Positions 14,240 to 24,689 are shown, counted from the stretch's first letter. The stretch: 44,019 nucleotides of DNA from Actinobacteria bacterium OK074 (GCA_001298575.1 LJCV01000282.1:1-44019); one strand, 5' to 3'. Numbers and translations are program-made. Notes: generated by a model from the sequence alone, not told the origin.

Positions 14240-17200
14240 TCACCTCACGGTCACGAAATCCATATCGAAGGCGTCTTCCAGCGCCACACAACTGTCGCAG
14301 GGGCCAACTGGGTAGCCGTGCATGGCATTATCCACCGACCCTCGCACGATCACTGCCGCCGCCGTTGATCCTGTCGGGTTATACCCGTCCGTCAGCGCCT
14401 GCGAGACGCAAACCACCAAGCCACAGCTGCCGTGCCCGACGCCACGTTCATTCACCGGTATAGCATCGAGCAGGTCTTGAACAATCGGGTGCAGCGCGGG
14501 AGAAGATCCCCTGACACTCGGGCTTGAGTAGATCCTCCCGTTCGGTAGCTGAAGCGCCTCCGCAACAGCCGGACGCGATTTCGCTGGCCGAATCGAAGAA
14601 GATTTATCGGCCTCAGCTCGGGCAGCATCAGCGGCACCACTCTTGGGAGCAGCGTTCTCAACACGCTCGGAGCCTTTAGCCGCACCGGAACCGGAAATCT
14701 CCTCGGCTGCACTGCCAGCCGCCTTGGCACCGGATTCAGTCGCGGCTTTGGACGCGGAAGCCGTTTCGGCTCCCTCCGCGATGGCTCCTGCTCCCGCCCC
14801 CGCGATACCCGCCGCCCCCGCAACGACGGCCCCGCCTTCGGCGATGGCCCCGGCGGATGCCGTGGCCAAAGCCGCCCCGACGCTGCCCGTCTCCGCTCCG
14901 GCGGTGAAGCCGACCGCAGCCGCCTCCAGTACAGCCGCGCACCCGCCCCCCGTGGCCACCACACAAGCCACCCCCCCCACCACCACCGACGCAGCCACCA
15001 CCGCCGCGATCACCGGATGCCGCTGGACCAGGTGATACGCCTTGTGGACAAAGCTGGACGCATGGCAGGACAGCGACCAGCCGCAGCCGCCCCCTCCACC
15101 GCCCCCACCGCCCCCACCACCGTGGTGCGTACCGCTGTTGCCGTCGTCGTCCGTGTCGTCGGACTTCGTCGTCGTCCCCGTGCCGCTGTCGCCCTGCATG
15201 AGGACGTTCACCAGCCCCGTCGGGTCGCTTCCCGTCACCGGGTTGTTCGCCGCGTACGTGTACCCGTCGATCTGCTGCGCGTCCGTCAGTTCGAGGATCG
15301 GGTCGTCCGAGACGAAGCGGCCCGTCGTCGCGTCGTACTCCCGTGCCCCCAGGTGTGTCAGCCCCGTCGTCGCGTCCTGGATGCCGTTGACGAAGCCCTT
15401 GTCGCCCAGCCATGCGCCCGAACTCGGCTGTGTGCCCCGCGCGTTGCCGAACGGGTCCAGGCGCCGGCGGGTCGCCGTCTGCGTCGTCGCGTCGACCGCC
15501 GTCTCCGCCGTGCCGTTCGCGTCCGTGACCTGCCACTGGAGGCTGCCGTCGCTGGTCCGCACCGCGACCGTCTGACCCGCCCACGTGTAGTACCGCGTAC
15601 CCGTGGCCGTCGTCGCACCCTTCGCGACGTGCACCTCCGTGTCGCCGAGGTAGAGGGTCGTGCCCGAGTCGTCGCGCTCCAGCAGCCGGTTGCCGTCGGC
15701 GTCGTACACGTACGACGCGGAACTCCCGTCCGCGTTGGTCACCTTGGACAGGTGGCCCTCGGAGTCCCAGTCCAGCGTCTGGGTCTTGCCGTCCAGCGTG
15801 CGTGTGTGGGTGTTGCCCGAACCGTCGTACGTGTACGAGTCCGTGGTCGTCGTGCCGCCCGTCACCGTGCTCGACGAACTCAGCGTGTGCGGCCGGTCCG
15901 AGCCCGCCGACGGATACGTGTACGACGTCGTCGTGTCCGAACCGTCGCTCGTCGTCGCATGGTTGACGAGAGTGCTGCGGTTGCCCAGGTCGTCGTACGC
16001 GAAGCTCTGCCAGTACGGCGCCGGGCCGCCCAGGACCGCCGTCGACGGGTCCGCCGAGCAGCCGTCCGTCGCGGTCCACGCCTCGCTCAGGCGGTCGTGG
16101 CCGTCGTAGCGGTAGCACTGCACGTCGTCGGTGCCGTCCGCGTGCGTGGCGACCTTCGTCGGGTTGCCCGCGTCGTCGTAGGTGAAGGACGTGTCCTGCA
16201 CGGGCGCCGTGTGTGTGTCGTCCGTGACCAGCTCGCGCTGGAGGCGGCGCGTGCCGTCCTCGTAACTGTTGGTGATCTGGAGCCACTTGGCGGTGTCCGC
16301 CGAGGAAACCCCCAGGGTGATCTGCCCGATGTCCCCCAGCTTGGAGTAACTGGTGTCCTGGACAATGCCGGTGGCGCCCCTGAGCGTTGTCGGCATGCTC
16401 AGGTCGTTGTAGCCGTATTCCAGCGACTCGGCGGCCAGACCGCCGGCCGCCGGGTCGGAGGTGACCTGGACGGTGCCGTCGAGGTTGTAGCCGGTCGTCG
16501 ACGTGTAGGAGCCCGCCAGCGCCTCCTCACCCGTGACCGACGGGATCGTGACCCGGGTCAAGGTGGGGCGGTACAGGGAGTCGTACGCTCCCACCTGGCT
16601 GATGTACGCCTTGCCCGCCGTGCCCGAGCCGCCGACATAGCGGATCGACGACGTCGGCTGGCCCTTCGCCACTGAATCGTAGGTCCACTGGGCGAGTTGG
16701 TGGTCATTGTCCTGGGTCGTGCCGTCGTACATGCCGGTCTTGCGGCCGAGGATGTCGTACGTGTAGCTGAGCGTCTTCTCGTCGCCGCTGCCAAGTGCCG
16801 TGGTGGTGGAGGCGACTTGGTCCAGTTCGTTGTAGACGGTGTTCGTCGTGCCCGTGTCCGGGTCCGTCGATGTCGTCTTGCGGCCCATCAGGTCGTAGCC
16901 GTACGACCAGGTGTTGCCGTCGTCGTCCACGACCTCCTTCAGGCGGCTCTTCGCGTCGTACCTGTACTTGATCGACGTGTACGAGCCCGACGGGCTGCCG
17001 CTGTCGTACTGCCGGGTCTCGGTCGTGCGGCCCAGCGTGTCCGTCAGGGTCGTCGTCGCGATGCCGCCCTGGGGCGGGGTGACCGTCGTGCGGTCACCGC
17101 CGTACGCGGTCGAAGTCGTCCAGCGTTTCGTGCCGCCCGCGTAGAAGTCCGCCGCCGTGGCCCGGCCCGCGCCGTCGTACGTGGTGAGGGTCTGGGACGG

Positions 17201-20200
17201 GACCGTCGAGGTGATGTTCGCCAGCGTGCCGGAGGGTGAACTGGTGTCCGTGTAGTCGGCGTTGGCCGTCACCGCCAGGCCGCGGCTGTCGTACTTCGTC
17301 TCCGCGATCACCCGGCCGCCGCCCGGTGCGGGCGTCTGCGTCTGGCGGGGGCGCAGCAGCGCGTCGTACAGGGCGTACGTGGTGTCGTACGTCGAACCGT
17401 CGTTGTTCAGCTTGCCCGTGGACACCACCGAGGCCGCGGTATTGGAGATCGCGTAGCTGTAGACGAGGCTCGCGGACTGGTCGGAGGACTTGCTGCGGTT
17501 CGCCAGCCACAGGGACGTCAGGCGGCCGAGGCCGTCGTACGCGTAGTCCGTCCGCTTGTTGTTCGGGTCCACGACGGAGGTCGCGAGGCCGCGTGCCGGG
17601 TCGAAGTTCGTGGTGGTCGTGTAGGTCGCGGCGTCCGTCGTCACCGTGCTGGTCAGTGGGCCGCCCGTGGGCGGGGTGTACTTGGTGCTGCTCACCACGG
17701 TTTTGTCGGCGTCCGCGACCGAGTCGACCCGGCCCTGCGCGTCGTAGTGGCTGGTGGAGACCCTCGTGTAGACCGCGAGGCCGTCGGCGTTGTACGACGA
17801 CAGCCGCTGCGTCGCCGTCTCGTCGCCGAGGGTCGGAGCGTTGCCGTACGTCTGACCGTCGTACAGGGTGCGGACGTCGGAGACCACGTCGTCAGGGCGG
17901 GTCGTGGCGGCGCCGCACGCGACGTCGACCGTCTCGACCCGTCCGGGGAAGGCCATCAGCCAGTCGGTGGTGTTGTTCGCGAACGTCGTACGCGTGCACT
18001 GTTCGTCGCCCGTGACGGCCGTGTCGCCCGCGTCGTCGACCATTTTGGCCGCGCCGGTCGTGTCGTCGTACGTCGTGGTGACCGACGTGTTGCGCGTGCC
18101 GCCGGAGGACAGGTCGGTGCGGGTGCGGACCGTCAGGGGGCGGGTGAAGGTGGCGTTGCGGGTGCCGTCGGTGGCCGTCTGGTGGATCCACTGGTCGGTG
18201 ATCGTGCCGGACACCTCGGCACTGCCGTTGTACGTGATCGACTCGCGCGTCTGACCGGCGAGGGGATCGGAGTCCGTGACCGAAGTCCCGGTCGAATCGG
18301 TCACCTTGACGCTGCGCGTGGTGCCGTCGGACTGCTTGTCGCCGTCCATGCCGCGGAAGTACGTCGCCACGGTCTTCGTCCGGGTGGACTGCGCGTCGCC
18401 CGTGGTCGTGGTGACGCTGCCGTAACCGCGCCACTGCGACCAGGTCTTGCGCTTGGCGGGCGCGACGATGTCGTCGCTGTCGTAGTGCCAGGCCGGGGAG
18501 CCGTTGTACGTGTAGTCGGTCTCCTTCAACGGCGCGCCGCCGGTCGGGTCCGACTCGGTGACCTGGGTGACAACGTACTTGTGGAACCAGTCGAGTTGAG
18601 GGTCCGTCGTGTATGGCGGCTGCCAATACGTCGGGAAACAGCGCAGGTTGTCGGAGTCGGGGCTGCTGGGCATGGTGGTGCCCGCGACGCACTGCGTGTC
18701 GGAGTAGTTGACGGTGAGGACCGAGCCCGTCTCCGAAGTGACCGTCCGCACGCGCCACTTGACCAGCGCGGCGATGTCGTCGTGCGTGGTGTCGACCCGG
18801 TTGTAGAGCTGTACGCCGGCGAAGGTGACCGGCGGCATGGCCGTCGTCGAACCGTCCTCGCCGGTACGGGTGATGGACTTCAGCCACAGCCCCGCGGAGG
18901 TGCCGTCACCCGGGTCGGGGAAGGACTGGGCCAGTGCCCAGGAGTCCACGTCCCGGTAGGCGGGCGTGGCCAGGCTCGCGTCCCAGACCCGGGTGGTGAT
19001 GCCCGTCAGCCGCTTGCGGGAGAAGAACGTCGGCGCGGTCGCGCTGCACACCTTGCCGGAGGCGCAGATCTCGTCGTACGGCACATCCGGCCAGTGGGAG
19101 GCGGTTGTTGAGGTCAGCGAGGAACAGTCCTCGCCGCTGGTCACCAGGCAGCGCTCGGAAGCGGTGAACTTGACCTGTTCGGGGGCGGTGCCGAAGACGG
19201 TGGCAGAGGTGATGCCGTAGTCGATCCGCGCGAGGTGGCCGCCGCGGTCGTAGACGGTGCCGTCGGCGGTGGTGGTGCCGTTCTCGGCGTAGTAGTTGGT
19301 GTCCTTGGTGTACCAGTACGACATCGCGTTGCCGTGCGGGTCCACCACGTAGTCCAGGTTCCAGCGCCACGCCTGGGTGATCGCGCGCCCGGCGAAGCTG
19401 GTGCCCTGGTCGTAGCCGGGTTCGCCGGAGTCGTCGCCGAACACCGGGACGGTGTCCACGGATTGGGTCACCGGGTTCCCGGTGGCCCAGCCCGGCAGGC
19501 GGTTCTTGCCGAAGACGTACTGGGTGCCGTCCTGGGTGGTGACCGTCCAGTACTCGCCGTTGTTGTCGCCGTTCGTGGCGCCCGTGGAGCGGACGACGCG
19601 CTCGCCGTCGTCGTCCTTGGGGTGCCAGTCGCCGGTCGTCGAATCCTGGATCAGCGGGCTGGACTTGCCGCCGAGGACGAGGGTGGCGTTGTAGTTCGCC
19701 CAGCACTCGTCGTTCTTGCCCTTCTGGCCGTCGTCGTCGCAGGAGTCGTACGAGCGCTCGATGTACGACGTGGACAGATCGAAGCCCTCACCGACCCACG
19801 AGGGCTGGTTGTTGGTGGACGGCAACCGGCCGTCGACGCTCTGGGAGTCGTACGTGATGCCGAGGTTGGGCGCCGGGCCACCGTTGGACGGGGGCACGGC
19901 GAGCGGGTACGACCACGTGAAGTCACCGCTGGAGCCGCCGGCGTTCCACGACGCGGACGGATTGAGGGAGGTCGCCTGGTAGTTGCCGGCCCCGGACTTG
20001 GCGTCGGCGGTCGCGGCCATGACCGTGATGCCGCCGGTGGCGAGCGGGGCGGTGGCGGTGAGGGTGTGGTGCGCGGTGTCGTTGGCCGTCGTGACCGGTG
20101 TTGTCGTGCGGCACTTCGCCAGGGCCGGGGTCGTGAGTGCGCAGGCGGGCAGGCGAACGAGCGAGAGGCGGGAGGCGTAGTCACCGCCGTAGGCGTGGGC

Positions 20201-20710
20201 GAAGCCCGAATAGTCCAGCGTCAGGCGGGTCTTGGCAGCCGCCTTCTTCCCGTCGGCACGGGCCACGGAGAGGACGGCGCCGTGGATGCCGAGGGTGGTG
20301 GCCGTCTTGTGGGCGGCGACCTTGACCGACACTTCGGCGGGGGCTGTCGTGCCCAGGGCGCTCACCTCGATCGGCAGCCTGCCGACGGAGGTGGCCCTGG
20401 CCTTGGCCGAACCGGCGGCCACAGCAAGGGTCTTGGCGGACGCGGTGGGCCAGGTGGCGGGCTTCGCCACAGCCTTGGCGGTACGGGTGGCCGCCGCGCG
20501 CGTCGGGTCCTTCTTCGCAGCCGTCTTGGCCTTGAAGGCAACAGCCGTACCGTTCTTGGCTGTTGGCGCGGCCACCGTGTTGTGCCCGTGCCGCTGGGTC
20601 GCCCATACGGCAGGGGCTGTGCCCAGCCCCGTGGCCACCACCGCGCCTGCGGTGGCGGCGACGACCCACAGCCGTATCCGTCGCAGCGGTCTGTGCCGTC
20701 GCCCACCCAT
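14240..20710 (-). CDS. Secreted RHS-repeat polymorphic toxin with YwqJ-like deaminase tip
   Basis: 2156 residues from ATG 20710, which has GGGGAG seven bases upstream and opens a good Sec signal peptide (MGGRRHRPLRRIRLW, then a hydrophobic core ending APAVWA). An upstream GTG at 20791 overlaps the previous stop and is the alternative. The middle has many YD-type RHS repeats. The RHS core ends with LGAREYDATTGRFVSDDP and NNPVTGSDPTGL. Beyond it lie a poly-Gly run, two hydrophobic stretches, an Ala/Gly-rich linker and a ~95-residue tip. The tip starts SRPAVAEALQLPNGRIY and ends with P-C2138-D-S-C2141, the deaminase zinc motif of YwqJ-type toxins. The partner motif reads C2096-G-L, where active deaminases have C-[AVG]-E, so the catalytic Glu may be lost. 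The SUKH antidote follows. Predicted role: intercellular competition. Confidence 0.88.
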   Translation of the reverse strand: MGGRRHRPLRRIRLWVVAATAGAVVATGLGTAPAVWATQRHGHNTVAAPTAKNGTAVAFKAKTAAKKDPTRAAATRTAKAVAKPATWPTASAKTLAVAAGSAKARATSVGRLPIEVSALGTTAPAEVSVKVAAHKTATTLGIHGAVLSVARADGKKAAAKTRLTLDYSGFAHAYGGDYASRLSLVRLPACALTTPALAKCRTTTPVTTANDTAHHTLTATAPLATGGITVMAATADAKSGAGNYQATSLNPSASWNAGGSSGDFTWSYPLAVPPSNGGPAPNLGITYDSQSVDGRLPSTNNQPSWVGEGFDLSTSYIERSYDSCDDDGQKGKNDECWANYNATLVLGGKSSPLIQDSTTGDWHPKDDDGERVVRSTGATNGDNNGEYWTVTTQDGTQYVFGKNRLPGWATGNPVTQSVDTVPVFGDDSGEPGYDQGTSFAGRAITQAWRWNLDYVVDPHGNAMSYWYTKDTNYYAENGTTTADGTVYDRGGHLARIDYGITSATVFGTAPEQVKFTASERCLVTSGEDCSSLTSTTASHWPDVPYDEICASGKVCSATAPTFFSRKRLTGITTRVWDASLATPAYRDVDSWALAQSFPDPGDGTSAGLWLKSITRTGEDGSTTAMPPVTFAGVQLYNRVDTTHDDIAALVKWRVRTVTSETGSVLTVNYSDTQCVAGTTMPSSPDSDNLRCFPTYWQPPYTTDPQLDWFHKYVVTQVTESDPTGGAPLKETDYTYNGSPAWHYDSDDIVAPAKRKTWSQWRGYGSVTTTTGDAQSTRTKTVATYFRGMDGDKQSDGTTRSVKVTDSTGTSVTDSDPLAGQTRESITYNGSAEVSGTITDQWIHQTATDGTRNATFTRPLTVRTRTDLSSGGTRNTSVTTTYDDTTGAAKMVDDAGDTAVTGDEQCTRTTFANNTTDWLMAFPGRVETVDVACGAATTRPDDVVSDVRTLYDGQTYGNAPTLGDETATQRLSSYNADGLAVYTRVSTSHYDAQGRVDSVADADKTVVSSTKYTPPTGGPLTSTVTTDAATYTTTTNFDPARGLATSVVDPNNKRTDYAYDGLGRLTSLWLANRSKSSDQSASLVYSYAISNTAASVVSTGKLNNDGSTYDTTYALYDALLRPRQTQTPAPGGGRVIAETKYDSRGLAVTANADYTDTSSPSGTLANITSTVPSQTLTTYDGAGRATAADFYAGGTKRWTTSTAYGGDRTTVTPPQGGIATTTLTDTLGRTTETRQYDSGSPSGSYTSIKYRYDAKSRLKEVVDDDGNTWSYGYDLMGRKTTSTDPDTGTTNTVYNELDQVASTTTALGSGDEKTLSYTYDILGRKTGMYDGTTQDNDHQLAQWTYDSVAKGQPTSSIRYVGGSGTAGKAYISQVGAYDSLYRPTLTRVTIPSVTGEEALAGSYTSTTGYNLDGTVQVTSDPAAGGLAAESLEYGYNDLSMPTTLRGATGIVQDTSYSKLGDIGQITLGVSSADTAKWLQITNSYEDGTRRLQRELVTDDTHTAPVQDTSFTYDDAGNPTKVATHADGTDDVQCYRYDGHDRLSEAWTATDGCSADPSTAVLGGPAPYWQSFAYDDLGNRSTLVNHATTSDGSDTTTSYTYPSAGSDRPHTLSSSSTVTGGTTTTDSYTYDGSGNTHTRTLDGKTQTLDWDSEGHLSKVTNADGSSASYVYDADGNRLLERDDSGTTLYLGDTEVHVAKGATTATGTRYYTWAGQTVAVRTSDGSLQWQVTDANGTAETAVDATTQTATRRRLDPFGNARGTQPSSGAWLGDKGFVNGIQDATTGLTHLGAREYDATTGRFVSDDPILELTDAQQIDGYTYAANNPVTGSDPTGLVNVLMQGDSGTGTTTKSDDTDDDGNSGTHHGGGGGGGGGGGGCGWSLSCHASSFVHKAYHLVQRHPVIAAVVAASVVVGGVACVVATGGGCAAVLEAAAVGFTAGAETGSVGAALATASAGAIAEGGAVVAGAAGIAGAGAGAIAEGAETASASKAATESGAKAAGSAAEEISGSGAAKGSERVENAAPKSGAADAARAEADKSSSIRPAKSRPAVAEALQLPNGRIYSSPSVRGSSPALHPIVQDLLDAIPVNERGVGHGSCGLVVCVSQALTDGYNPTGSTAAAVIVRGSVDNAMHGYPVGPCDSCVALEDAFDMDFVTVR

Positions 20711-20787
20711 GACCGAACTCCCCGCTTGTGTGAAGGTCCGCCGAAGGTCGGCCGAACCGAACCGGCGCTTGCGCAACTCGTCCGCCG

Positions 20788-23700
20788 TCACAGCGGGATG
20801 GGCATTTCACTGGCGTACATCTGGTTGATGGACAGGTCGGACATCACGCCCGTCCATACCCGTACGTCGTCGACCAGGCTGTGCGCGTAGTCGCTGTACG
20901 CGCCTGTGCTGATCCGTCCGCGGCCGATGTTGAAGGTGCCGGTGGCCTGCCAGGGGGAAGTGAAGGTGACGCCGTCGCCGGTGTCGTCATCGGTGTCGGT
21001 GTCGCCCTGGGCGCCCTGCCGAACTCCGTTGACGTACAGGAAGAGCTGGTGATGTGCGCCGTCGTAGACACCGGTCAGGAGGGTCCAGTCGCCCGGGTCG
21101 ACCAGTTGGGCCGAGGCGGTGGTGGCGGGCACCTTGATGACTGAGGCACCGGTGCCGAGGACGTCGGCGGTCGTACGGCCGAACACCCACGTGCCCTGCG
21201 CGGAGCCCGCTGCCTGGTCGTACCAGAGACCCCAGGAGTCGCGGACACCGCCGGACTGCGTGGCGATCCGCATGTGGTGGGCCACGGAGGTGTCGGACAG
21301 CGCGGTCGCGTCGAGCTTGGCCCAGGCCGCGACCGTGAAGTCGCCCTGGGAGTCGACGATCGGGCCGGTCGCGGTGGCATTGGCCGCGGAAGTCCCGTCC
21401 AGGGAAAGGACGTTGCCCTTGCCTCCGTCGGTGTCGACGCTCCACGTGCCGCCGGTGGCGACGGTGGCCGGATGACCGTACCCGGAGGAGTCCGCGGCGC
21501 TGGTACCCGAAGTCTCCTCCATGCCCCACTCGGCGGCGAGGGTCGGCCGAGCCTCGCCGGTGCTCGCGTCGGTCATGGCCTGGAGGTCGGCGACCTCTTC
21601 GGGGGACAGGATGCGGTTCCAGAGGGTGGCGTCGTCGATGCTGCCGTCCGTGTACTCGGCGCAGGTGTCCTGGGTGAGCCGGCATCCGATGCCCACTGGG
21701 CCGCTCGCCTGCCACGGGGTGGTGAACGTGGCGTTCAGCGAGTCGTCGTTGACGCCGTTGACGTACAGACTGATCTCCTGGGCCTGGGCGTCGTAGACAC
21801 CGAGCAGGTGGGTCCATACGCCCGCGACCGGCGTCGCGGAGGAACGGGCCCGCGCGGTCGGCGGCGACGCCACGTCGGACTCGTGCCGGTTGAAGACCCA
21901 GCCGTACGTAGTCGAGTAGTAGAGCTGGAAGCCGTCCGCGTTCACGCCCTCCTGGCTGACGAACGTGCTGTTCGCGGCAAGGGAGTTGAGCCGGACCCAG
22001 GCGGAGACCGAAAAGCTCTTCGTGGTGTCCAGCGCCGAGGAACCGGTCGTGGCGTACGCCGAAGTGCCGTTGCCCTGAAGGGCGTTGCCGAGCCGGGCCT
22101 GGTCGGTCCAGGCCGCGCCGCCGGTCAGGGTCGCGTCCTTGCCGCCGACGTCGTCGGCCGCCGTGGTGCCGGTGCCCTCGTCCATCGACCAGTGGTCGAC
22201 GGGGCCCGCGCCTGCCGCGACCTTGAAGTAATAGGTGTAGCTCTCCGAGTCGTTGCCCGCCGAGTCCCAGGTCTGGACGGTCAGGGCGTTCAGCCCGCGG
22301 ACATCGGGTTCCAGGATGCGGGTGTAGCTGCTCGTGGCGGTCGTGAACGTCTTGACCTGCGGCTTGTCGTCGTTGAGCTGGAACGTGTATCTGACGACGT
22401 CGGACGCCCCGTTGGCCTTGAAAGTGAACGCCCCTGGCTCGCCCACCCCGCCGTACGCCGTGCAGTCGTCCGGAGTGTCCGAGGTGGCGCACTCCTGGTA
22501 GACCGTCGCGTCGACGTCCGGCGGCACGGGATGGGTCGTGTCGATCGTGAGCCAACACCCGGCGGACCAGCCCGAGTACATGTAACCGGTCTTGTCGTCG
22601 AAGGAGTACTTGTACTGGGTACGGGCCCGGAACCAGTACGTCTGCCCGTTGAGCAGCCCGGAAGCCGTCCACTTACCGGCCGTGCCCGAGGTCGTGTACG
22701 CCGACGGGCTGCCCGAGTCGACCACCGGATCGGCGACGTCGGGGTCGTACTTGAGCACTTCGAAGTTGGGCCGCAGCGTCGACTGCGAGCCGTCGGCCGA
22801 CTTCGGGGCGGCGGCCAGCGTGGGTGTCCTGTCGCTGGTGACGACGGCGTTCGCCCGGGTCGACGCACAGGCCAGGTTCGGGTCCGACAGCTTCACCCCG
22901 GTCGGTGTGCTCGGCTTGGACACGAAGGTCACGGAGAGTTTGGGCTTGTGGTCGGAGGGCGAGGCGAACTGCTTCCAGGCGATCTCGTCGCTCTCGTCAG
23001 CGGCCCGCAGACCGAGGGTCGTGGTCGCCGCGGACTTGCCCGCGGTGTAACTCACGGCGCTCGTCGCGTCGAAGGAGACGTCTCCCCCTGGACAGGAGGA
23101 GGAGTAGCCCTTGGCGGTCGACACGGTGTCGACGTGCGAGGACCAGGCAGGCTGGGCCGACCACTTCGTCGATGACGAGATCGACCCGGTGCGCCACAAC
23201 TCGACCGACTTGTCCGTGCAGTTGGCCGACCACACCTCCAGGGCCGTGAAGGTCGCCGAGAGGATCTTCTTGCCGCCGAGCGTGTGCGTGTCGAACTGGT
23301 AGAACGAGCGCGCCTTCTTGTTGTCGATCCACTCGTCGTAACCGACACCCAGCGCGTGCGAGGTCTTCCAGAACGACGTCGACGCCTCGGTCGACCACAC
23401 CGTGGTCCAGCCCGCGAGAGACGCGCTGGTCGTCTGCGGGTCGAGCACCACGGGGTAGGTGGTGTCCGGGTCGTCGAGGAAGGTCCGGTCCGGCTTCAGC
23501 GTCAGCTCGTCGTCGGAGACGGTCACATCCATGGCGGTCGTACGGGCACCGGGGACAGGACCGTCGACCGCGCTGTCGTCCGCGGCGGCGGTGGCGGTCA
23601 CCGTGGCCGCGGTCGTCATGCCGTACGACGCCGGCGACACCGTTGCCCCGCGTGCGGGCGACACCGGGGCCGCCGAGGAGTCGTACATCAGCGCGGTGCC

Positions 23701-24414
23701 GGTGGTGAACACCGGCCGCCCCTGATCGTCGAGGAAGGCGGCGCCGCCGGAGTGCGTGTCGTACGCGGAGACCCCGTCGACCGTGACGGGGAAGCGGATG
23801 CTCGACAGGTCCGTGTTCTGGGCCGCCTCCCGGGACTTGACGACCAGATTCTCGCTGAAGCCGTCCGGTGTCGCCTGGACCACCAGATCTGTTCCGGGCA
23901 TGACATCCGGATACGTCGCCGTGGAGCCGGACAGCGTCGGCGTCGGCAGCGTCCAGGGCGAGCCGACGCCGTAGGTCTTGCCGTCCTTGGAGATCCGCGC
24001 CAGCGGGTCGTGCGCACCGCCCCCGGAGAAGGCGATGTCCACAGCGGCGGCTTTCGGAACCACCGCACCGGAGGAGGTGGTCATCAGGTCGGTGTCCACG
24101 GGTACCCAGCCCGACGCCTGCTTCACGCGCTCCGGTTCGGGATCGAACTCGACGGTGAACGTGCCGTCCGGCTGGGCGGTGACGAGTTGAGTGGGGGTCA
24201 CTTCCGCGTCCACGTCGACGGGCGACCCGGATTCCGCGGCCTTCCGCGAGGCCGCCGCTTCCGGAGTCAGATCACTGCTGTCGGCAGCGGCCGAGGTCGT
24301 CTGCGCGGAGGACCCGGCGACCGCGTGCGCACTCACCGCGCCTGCCGCGCCCAGGAGTTGCACGAACAACACCGGTGCCGCCAACCATCTCCGACGCATA
24401 CGACCCTGCCACAT
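20788..24414 (-). CDS. Secreted LamG-domain protein partnered with the RHS toxin
   Basis: 1208 residues. A signal peptide (RMRRRWLAAPVLFVQLLGAAG) opens the protein; ATG 24399 is an alternative start. Residues ~300-490 include a DNRLRE-like beta domain (ARSFYQFDTHTLGGKKILSA). Ig/fibronectin-like segments follow (~500-740). Two LamG/concanavalin-like jellyrolls lie at ~745-950 (DHWSMDEGTGTTAADDVGG) and ~965-1200 (AEWGMEETSGTSAADSSGYG). Each ends with the family's WTHLLGVYDA and LYVNGV strands. The next gene is the RHS toxin, 77 bp on. Pairs of LamG/DNRLRE proteins with RHS giants are common in Streptomyces. A role in surface or glycan attachment of the toxin is inferred. The promoter at 24455-24483 probably serves both. 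Confidence 0.88.
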   Translation of the reverse strand: MWQGRMRRRWLAAPVLFVQLLGAAGAVSAHAVAGSSAQTTSAAADSSDLTPEAAASRKAAESGSPVDVDAEVTPTQLVTAQPDGTFTVEFDPEPERVKQASGWVPVDTDLMTTSSGAVVPKAAAVDIAFSGGGAHDPLARISKDGKTYGVGSPWTLPTPTLSGSTATYPDVMPGTDLVVQATPDGFSENLVVKSREAAQNTDLSSIRFPVTVDGVSAYDTHSGGAAFLDDQGRPVFTTGTALMYDSSAAPVSPARGATVSPASYGMTTAATVTATAAADDSAVDGPVPGARTTAMDVTVSDDELTLKPDRTFLDDPDTTYPVVLDPQTTSASLAGWTTVWSTEASTSFWKTSHALGVGYDEWIDNKKARSFYQFDTHTLGGKKILSATFTALEVWSANCTDKSVELWRTGSISSSTKWSAQPAWSSHVDTVSTAKGYSSSCPGGDVSFDATSAVSYTAGKSAATTTLGLRAADESDEIAWKQFASPSDHKPKLSVTFVSKPSTPTGVKLSDPNLACASTRANAVVTSDRTPTLAAAPKSADGSQSTLRPNFEVLKYDPDVADPVVDSGSPSAYTTSGTAGKWTASGLLNGQTYWFRARTQYKYSFDDKTGYMYSGWSAGCWLTIDTTHPVPPDVDATVYQECATSDTPDDCTAYGGVGEPGAFTFKANGASDVVRYTFQLNDDKPQVKTFTTATSSYTRILEPDVRGLNALTVQTWDSAGNDSESYTYYFKVAAGAGPVDHWSMDEGTGTTAADDVGGKDATLTGGAAWTDQARLGNALQGNGTSAYATTGSSALDTTKSFSVSAWVRLNSLAANSTFVSQEGVNADGFQLYYSTTYGWVFNRHESDVASPPTARARSSATPVAGVWTHLLGVYDAQAQEISLYVNGVNDDSLNATFTTPWQASGPVGIGCRLTQDTCAEYTDGSIDDATLWNRILSPEEVADLQAMTDASTGEARPTLAAEWGMEETSGTSAADSSGYGHPATVATGGTWSVDTDGGKGNVLSLDGTSAANATATGPIVDSQGDFTVAAWAKLDATALSDTSVAHHMRIATQSGGVRDSWGLWYDQAAGSAQGTWVFGRTTADVLGTGASVIKVPATTASAQLVDPGDWTLLTGVYDGAHHQLFLYVNGVRQGAQGDTDTDDDTGDGVTFTSPWQATGTFNIGRGRISTGAYSDYAHSLVDDVRVWTGVMSDLSINQMYASEMPIPL

Positions 24415-24454
24415 ACCCCGCCCCCCGCGGTCACAGATCCTTCACAGGCGGTCG

Positions 24455-24483
24455 ATCAAAACCTGCGGATCTCCTTTAGTCAA
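24455..24483 (-). promoter_or_regulatory. Probable promoter of the LamG-RHS-SUKH locus
   Basis: On the minus strand TTGACT (24483-24478) and TTTGAT (24460-24455) are separated by 17 bases, inside an AT-richer stretch. The -35 box matches the vegetative consensus well; the -10 box is imperfect. Transcription would start ~35 bases before ATG 24414. The rest of 24484-24690 holds no gene I can support. Confidence 0.45.
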
Positions 24484-24689
24484 TGAATTACCAACAACCC
24501 CAACCGGCCCAAATCCACCCATTGACCGACACCCGAAAGACAAAGAGATGCATCGTTTTATGCCATCAAAAAGACATTGAAAAGCAAAGGGAAGCCAATC
24601 TCTCTCACGGTGAGGCAAGGCGTCGAAGTGGGCACGCCGCGGTCGGCCGTTGGGACACGACCCCCCACCCCACTGTCAGTACCACCCCC

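Noticed and set aside
15017..16675. Long open frames antisense to the RHS gene, also at 17747-19111 and 19235-20890
   Set aside because: They are Val/Arg/Gly-rich shadows produced by the repeated YD coding units; no ribosome sites or recognisable domains.
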